A stretch of 25,606 nucleotides of DNA, taken from positions 1 to 25,606 of IMG/VR virus record IMGVR_UViG_3300045733_000385, one strand, 5' to 3'. Position numbers and translations under genes: made by a program. Below the pieces are notes generated by a model, which saw nothing but the letters and a program-made list of their open reading frames with translations, had not been told where the DNA came from and made no database searches. Of the stretch, positions 21,924 to 25,606 are shown one piece after another; positions within the stretch are counted from its first letter, which is position 1, and every line of letters starts with the position of its first letter. The DNA is from a virus.

Positions 21924-22294
21924 CTCTAAATGAATTCAAAGAATCATTGCGAGCCGTCAACCCGGTACAAGCTCATCGAGACGTACAAGCCTGCAATTGG
22001 GTGACACCCGAAGGGCTTGAAGTGTTCCATGAAAGGACACGCTTTCCTTGGAGCCCTTTCAAGCCGGTGACTTCCCATTATTGGGGAAGCGTAGTTTTCG
22101 CGGACAAGTCCAAAGCGGATCAAGAGGGCAAGCAATTCGGGGGAACCGTTACAGAGTGCTTTTATTGCGACGATTCAAACCCGATGTGGTTCCTCAGCTT
22201 TGATGATTTTGACAATGCGGCGCGGCATGCGTTCGTTCATCTTCCCCAATTGCAGGAAGCGCCAGCCGCTCCGGTTGTGGTGCGACAGGAGTAA
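21920..22294 (+). CDS. Unknown protein, overlaps small terminase gene tail to tail
   Basis: A 124-residue protein starting MTLNEFKESLRAVNPVQAHR. The start is fixed by the SD site and the ATGA overlap; a longer frame to 21836 would cover the previous gene. It is rich in Phe, Trp and Asp (TECFYCDDSNPMWFLSFDDF). Its last 101 bases overlap the 3' end of the oppositely oriented small terminase gene. Confidence 0.5.
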   Translation: MTLNEFKESLRAVNPVQAHRDVQACNWVTPEGLEVFHERTRFPWSPFKPVTSHYWGSVVFADKSKADQEGKQFGGTVTECFYCDDSNPMWFLSFDDFDNAARHAFVHLPQLQEAPAAPVVVRQE

Positions 22295-23039
22295 CGTCAA
22301 TGACCCGGGCTTCCCGCAGCTTGATGGAGTCCAGAATCTTGCGGCGGGTGTCTAGGTCCAATTGAAGCTCATCAACGCGGAACCCGATTGTTCCGGTATG
22401 ATCAACCGTTGTCTTTTCCCCGTAACCCCTGTCACTGTTTACTGTCCTATTGACGAACATTATTGCACCCGGGTTCCCTTGTTCCACAAGTCCGACAAGT
22501 GCCCCTTCAAATAGATTCTTTTTATGAAATTGGATTTCTTCAACCAATTGCTGAAAAGCCAAGTCCTCCTTGCGCCAAGACTCCACTGTTGCGCGGGGGA
22601 CACAGGCAATCCGGCATGCCTCAGACAAGTTGAAGGAATTGCTTACAAGGGCATGAATGAAAATTTCTTGGCGGAGGGGTGTCGCACGGCCGTCAAGGAT
22701 GGTTTTGATCTTGTCTTGCGCGTTGGATCCTTCCGCCCAAAACTGGATTTCTTCCCAAACTTTACGAGCGTCTGGAGTCAATCGTTTGTAGATGTAACCA
22801 GCAAAGTCCGCCGTGCTTGCCCGTCTCGTAATCGCCAAGTCCCGGGCTTCCTGCAACTCCGGGAACTTTTCCAGCCATTGACTCAGGCTGGTTTGCGTAG
22901 TGCCCAAAGCCGCCGCAATTTTCTTCTCTTCCCGTTCCCGCAAAAAGGCATCGTAAACGTCAAGGATCAATCTGATTGTGACTTGTTTGGCGGGCTTGCG
23001 GGGGGCTTTGTCCCTTCCCCGGCCCTTATTGGGTTTCAT
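22194..23039 (-). CDS. Probable terminase small subunit, isolated and opposite in strand
   Basis: A 281-residue protein with a basic N-terminus (KGRGRDKAPRKPAKQ). A first helix-turn-helix is KKIAAALGTTQTSLSQWLEK; a second is NLSEACRIACVPRATVESWR followed by EDLAFQQLVEEIQFHKKNLF. The latter pattern, with the later AIMFVNRTVNSDRGYGEK, is typical of phage small terminases and related packaging initiators. It would recognise the packaging site and load TerL (13884-15305), which lies about 7 kb away. A transcriptional regulator is the main alternative. The leader TGTAAATCAATCTT before ATG is of the usual type. The C-terminal 60 residues are low in structure and overlap the + strand gene. Confidence 0.7.
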   Translation of the reverse strand: MKPNKGRGRDKAPRKPAKQVTIRLILDVYDAFLREREEKKIAAALGTTQTSLSQWLEKFPELQEARDLAITRRASTADFAGYIYKRLTPDARKVWEEIQFWAEGSNAQDKIKTILDGRATPLRQEIFIHALVSNSFNLSEACRIACVPRATVESWRKEDLAFQQLVEEIQFHKKNLFEGALVGLVEQGNPGAIMFVNRTVNSDRGYGEKTTVDHTGTIGFRVDELQLDLDTRRKILDSIKLREARVIDVTPVAPQPERLALPAIGEDERTHAAPHCQNHQS

Positions 23040-23097
23040 AAGATTGATTTACATTAGGAACCAATTGGGCGCAAGTCGAAAGAATTTGAAGATTTCG

Positions 23098-23125
23098 TTG
23101 ACAACAAACTAAAACTAGATAGATT
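23098..23125 (+). promoter_or_regulatory. Candidate sigma70-type promoter
   Basis: TTGACA (perfect -35) at 23098-23103, a 16-base spacer, then TAGATT at 23120-23125 (four of six). It drives the gene at 23149. The divergent start of the small terminase (23039) lies on the other side. The adjoining ACTAGAT word also occurs at 15784 and on the same strand near 9962 and 13939. Confidence 0.5.
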
Positions 23126-23148
23126 CATTTACAGAACAGCAAACTATC

Positions 23149-23427
23149 ATGCAAGCCATCCAAACAAAAATACTTCCGCAAACCTACACCAAGCCAACAC
23201 GGATCAAAGCCCGCTGTGACCGGGGCAGTATCACCGTTTCTTGGGATTCCATTCTGGGAACTTCCCCGGAAGAAAAACACCGCGCCGCCGTCAAACGCTT
23301 GATTGCAAAATTTATGTCGGAAGATAAAAAGGAAAGCAGGATCAACCCGGATAAAAACGTCTGGAATCGTCCTTTCGTTACCGGTGGTCTTTCCAATGGA
23401 ACTTGGGCGCACGTTTTCACTTCGTAA
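23149..23427 (+). CDS. Conserved hypothetical protein next to DUF932
   Basis: A 92-residue protein starting MQAIQTKILPQTYTKPTRIK, with a KARCDRGSITVSWD strand and a C-terminal NGTWAHVFTS. Short proteins with the K-P-T-R-I-K-A start are common neighbours of DUF932 genes on phages and plasmids (from memory). The function is unknown. It is the first gene after the promoter at 23098. Confidence 0.6.
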   Translation: MQAIQTKILPQTYTKPTRIKARCDRGSITVSWDSILGTSPEEKHRAAVKRLIAKFMSEDKKESRINPDKNVWNRPFVTGGLSNGTWAHVFTS

Positions 23428-23460
23428 ATCAATCCACAAACACAATAAACCACAAAACCT

Positions 23461-24495
23461 ATGGCACACCGCATCTTTGAATTCGATAAACAGCAGGGGC
23501 TTTCCCAAGCATGGCACTGTCTGACAGAAATCGTTCCGGCGCTTTCGCTGGAATCCAACTGGCTCACAACCTGGGATCATCAACCGCGCCCGCTCAATTA
23601 CGAGGACGGGACACCCGCCGGCTTCTCCATCCTCCACTGTTCGGACGTTCCGGAGTTGCGAATTGGCCAGCCGTACAACCCGGAAACGTTCAAGCCCATC
23701 ACAAACAAGGATTTTCTGGAATTGGTTCGCGCCAGCATCTCCGGGACTCCTCACAAAATCGTTTCAGTTGGTTCTGTCCGCAACCGGGGGCGGGTTTTCA
23801 TTTCGCTGGAATTGGCCGGCATGGAAAAGTTCAAGGCGGCGGGCCGGGACTTCGGGGCCTTCCTCAATTTCGGAAACGGTCATGACAAGTCCTCTGTTCT
23901 TTGGGTCAATACTGGCAACGTATGCACCGTTTGCGATAACACTTTCTCCATGAATCTCCTGACGGTAGAAGGCGATTCCCCGACTCAGCAGGGCAGCGTG
24001 ACCGTTGATCCCAATGTCAAGACATCGGTGCGCCACACTAAAAACGCATCGTTAAAGTTGCCGGCCTTGGCGAAACTCATTGATCAAGCAGTTGGCGTGC
24101 AAGCGGAGTTTGCCCTTGCGTTGACGGGTTTGGATTCCGTCCCGGTTGAAAAGCCCCGCGAACTGTTTGCCGGCTTCCTCAGCCGCAACACGCCCGAAAA
24201 GGAATTGGAAAAAGGGCAGAGCACCCGGGGCGAGAACACCACCAGCCGCCTTGTCGAATTGTTCCACAAGGGCAAGGGCAATTTGGGCAAGTCCCGCGCC
24301 GATGCGTTCTCCGCCGTCACCGATTACTACACTCACGAATCCAGCCGGGGGGAGGACAAGTTCAAGCAGATTCTGTCCTCAGAGTATGGCGCGGGCGCGA
24401 CGGCCAAGGCGGATTTCTGGGGCATGATCCAGAACACGGAACACGTTGATTACATGACCGAGCGCGGAACGGCGTTGATTGCTGCAACCAAGTAG
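23461..24495 (+). CDS. DUF932 phage/plasmid-like protein
   Basis: A 344-residue protein of the DUF932 (TIGR03299, phage/plasmid-like) group. Typical segments are MAHRIFEFDKQQGLSQAWHC, FSILHCSDVPELRIGQPYNP, KIVSVGSVRNRGRVFISLEL, NFGNGHDKSSVLWVNTGNVC followed by a CDNTF segment, and a helical C-terminus. The length fits the family. The role is unknown; it is often part of early regions of phages and mobile elements and may act on nucleic acid. The leader is CACAATAAACCACAAAACCT before ATG. Confidence 0.85.
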   Translation: MAHRIFEFDKQQGLSQAWHCLTEIVPALSLESNWLTTWDHQPRPLNYEDGTPAGFSILHCSDVPELRIGQPYNPETFKPITNKDFLELVRASISGTPHKIVSVGSVRNRGRVFISLELAGMEKFKAAGRDFGAFLNFGNGHDKSSVLWVNTGNVCTVCDNTFSMNLLTVEGDSPTQQGSVTVDPNVKTSVRHTKNASLKLPALAKLIDQAVGVQAEFALALTGLDSVPVEKPRELFAGFLSRNTPEKELEKGQSTRGENTTSRLVELFHKGKGNLGKSRADAFSAVTDYYTHESSRGEDKFKQILSSEYGAGATAKADFWGMIQNTEHVDYMTERGTALIAATK

Positions 24496-24504
24496 GGTTT
24501 GGTG

Positions 24505-24547
24505 TTTCACTCTCCCGGGCGCAATGGACTTCCCGGGAGAAATGAAA
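24505..24547 (+). terminator. Intergenic hairpin after DUF932 gene
   Basis: An inner stem TCTCCCGGG / CCCGGGAGA (24511-24519 and 24532-24540) with a 12-base loop, extended outward by TTTCA / TGAAA after a small bulge. It lies 10 bases after the DUF932 stop. No T-run follows. It is the third such intergenic hairpin in the rightward block. Confidence 0.55.
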
Positions 24548-24565
24548 TCCTAAATCAATCCAATT

Positions 24566-24892
24566 ATGAAAAACGTTATTTGTCTCGCTAGAAATCCGCT
24601 GGAATTGGCTCATCAATTGTTTGACGGGCACCCCTCCATTGAAGAGGCCATTAACTTTTGGTCGGATATGCCAGAAGGAAGCATAGCCTTTACGCCGCTA
24701 GGCTGGGAAATTGACAAGGAAACTGTCCTTGCCTTTGCCTCTGTTTGTCGTGTCATTTTCGCGGCAGAAAACCTTGTTTCTGACAATGGTGCATGGAAAA
24801 GCCTAAGCACGGGTGATCCCATGGACTGTCAACAGAATTGGCTCATTTCAACGGAGGCATTGCGCCAACTCCAACAAAGCCTAAACGATTAA
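24566..24892 (+). CDS. Unknown protein
   Basis: A 108-residue protein starting MKNVICLARNPLELAHQLFD, mixed helix and strand (GSIAFTPLGWEIDKETVLAF), with no known family. The leader CTAAATCAATCCAATT before ATG is of the recurrent type. Confidence 0.5.
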   Translation: MKNVICLARNPLELAHQLFDGHPSIEEAINFWSDMPEGSIAFTPLGWEIDKETVLAFASVCRVIFAAENLVSDNGAWKSLSTGDPMDCQQNWLISTEALRQLQQSLND

Positions 24893-24904
24893 ACCAATTC
24901 ATCC

Positions 24905-25138
24905 ATGAGAATCCTAATCCAAATCAGTGACGAAACGGAAACGACACTTCCTACCGGGGAGTGCGTCATCATTGACTCGCACATTGTCTGTCGGGGTGAC
25001 GCAATCCCGGAAGTCAGTATCATTTGCGTGATGAAGTCAGAGGACGGCGCGGTTGTCTCTCCTTCTGTTTGGCGACCGCATCAGGATTTCATCATCAACG
25101 AAGTCCTGGAGCATCTTTGGTTTTTCGGGACAACCTAA
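24905..25138 (+). CDS. Unknown small protein
   Basis: A 77-residue acidic protein starting MRILIQISDETETTLPTGEC, beta-rich at the N-terminus, ending EVLEHLWFFGTT. No family recognised. The leader AAACCAATTCATCC before ATG. Confidence 0.5.
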   Translation: MRILIQISDETETTLPTGECVIIDSHIVCRGDAIPEVSIICVMKSEDGAVVSPSVWRPHQDFIINEVLEHLWFFGTT

Positions 25139-25163
25139 ACCAACAAACAAAATCAATTCAACT

Positions 25164-25346
25164 ATGAAAAGTTCATTCAAGACGGTTCGCAGAATCCTTC
25201 CAATGCCAAATGCCGCAACGGAACGCTACATCATTCAATGCCAATACTCCAAGGGTGGGATAATTTTTACCATGAACAATAACGGGACAGGTTACACACT
25301 GGAGGAAGCGCAATCTGCGGTTGCTCAGATGATCAGCGGGAAGTAA
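25164..25346 (+). CDS. Unknown small protein
   Basis: A 60-residue basic protein starting MKSSFKTVRRILPMPNAATE. I chose ATG 25164 over an upstream in-frame ATG that overlaps the previous gene; the leader AAAATCAATTCAACT is typical. The C-terminus GYTLEEAQSAVAQMISGK is a helix. Function unknown. Confidence 0.5.
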   Translation: MKSSFKTVRRILPMPNAATERYIIQCQYSKGGIIFTMNNNGTGYTLEEAQSAVAQMISGK

Positions 25347-25375
25347 TTGACACCTTTCCCACGCCTCTTTACCTT
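25347..25375 (+). promoter_or_regulatory. Candidate promoter before the sigma-like gene
   Basis: A perfect TTGACA at 25347-25352, a 17-base spacer, then a weak TACCTT at 25370-25375. Transcription from it would begin almost at the ATG (25385), giving a nearly leaderless message. Based on consensus only; the -10 match is poor. Confidence 0.25.
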
Positions 25376-25384
25376 GTTTAACCA

Positions 25385-25606
25385 ATGAAACCAATAGACC
25401 CATCCTCTGCCTATCCCGAAGTCCACAAGATGCTTTGTGGGCTGTCCTGGAGGGCTGTAAACACCCATGATGGAGTTGATTTCGAAGATGCGATGGGGGA
25501 AGCGCACATCGCATTCATGTCCGCTTGCGAGGACTTCGATCCGGACCAAGGCACTCAGTTTTTGTCATGGTGCTACCAGAAGGTTCATTCCCGGTTGTCA
25601 CATTGG
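25385..25606 (+). CDS. Sigma-70-family-like protein (partial, runs off right edge)
   Basis: 74 codons are visible before the window ends. VDFEDAMGEAHIAFMSACED and FDPDQGTQFLSWCYQKVHSR follow region 2 of sigma factors (the D-x-E-D-x-x-x-E-A-x-x-G-L-x-x-A-x-x-x-F-D-x-x-x-G-x-x-F-x-x-W pattern), which binds core polymerase and the -10 element. A phage-encoded sigma would allow switching to late genes. The rest of the protein, including region 4, lies outside the window. Confidence 0.7.
   Translation, partial: MKPIDPSSAYPEVHKMLCGLSWRAVNTHDGVDFEDAMGEAHIAFMSACEDFDPDQGTQFLSWCYQKVHSRLSHW

Overview
The window is part of the genome of a tailed double-stranded DNA phage (Caudoviricetes) or a prophage. 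Supporting genes are the large terminase, a DUF1073-type portal, a MuF-like head protein, a LamG-like tail fibre fragment, a probable small terminase, DUF932 and JAB/RadC-like accessory proteins, and the start of a sigma-70-like protein. The host cannot be named. Base composition is near 50% G+C, and most start codons follow A/C-rich, G-poor leaders rather than Shine-Dalgarno sites. That suggests a host that often initiates translation without SD pairing (inference; Bacteroidota and Verrucomicrobiota are examples).

Layout. Positions 15547 to 1 form one tightly packed leftward (minus strand) block. In transcription order it holds a zinc-ribbon-like protein, terminase large subunit, two small proteins, portal, a MuF protein interrupted by an intein, nine glycan genes (five glycosyltransferases, three methyltransferases, a GDP-mannose 3,5-epimerase), several small membrane or lipoprotein genes that may include lysis functions, a papain/MOA-like protein, and a tail fibre gene running off the left edge. 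Positions 15548-16891 are a non-coding divergent region with iteron-like repeats, inverted repeats and direct repeats, the best candidate for an origin and promoters. Positions 16892-25606 hold mostly small rightward (plus strand) genes, probably early, ending in a sigma-70-like gene cut by the right edge. A probable small terminase gene lies against the flow, on the minus strand at 22194-23039.

The most striking feature is at 10022-10978. The MuF gene carries a complete intein (minus strand, Cys1 to Asn319, then Cys+1). A Vsr/EDxHD-like homing endonuclease with two helix-turn-helix regions is encoded on the opposite strand, wholly inside the intein. Its stop codon is the complement of intein codon 2. 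The two frames are aligned codon on codon, so the endonuclease core strand TIAVEVWGGHWH is the exact antisense of the intein stretch VPMSAPDFHGDG. One DNA segment therefore appears to encode a protein-splicing element on one strand and its likely mobility enzyme on the other.

A second coherent system is the glycan cassette. The epimerase is expected to make GDP-L-galactose, and a GT11 enzyme (a family that uses GDP-L-fucose, a close analogue) lies in the same operon. The phage may decorate its own virion or alter host surface glycans with an unusual L-sugar and methyl groups.
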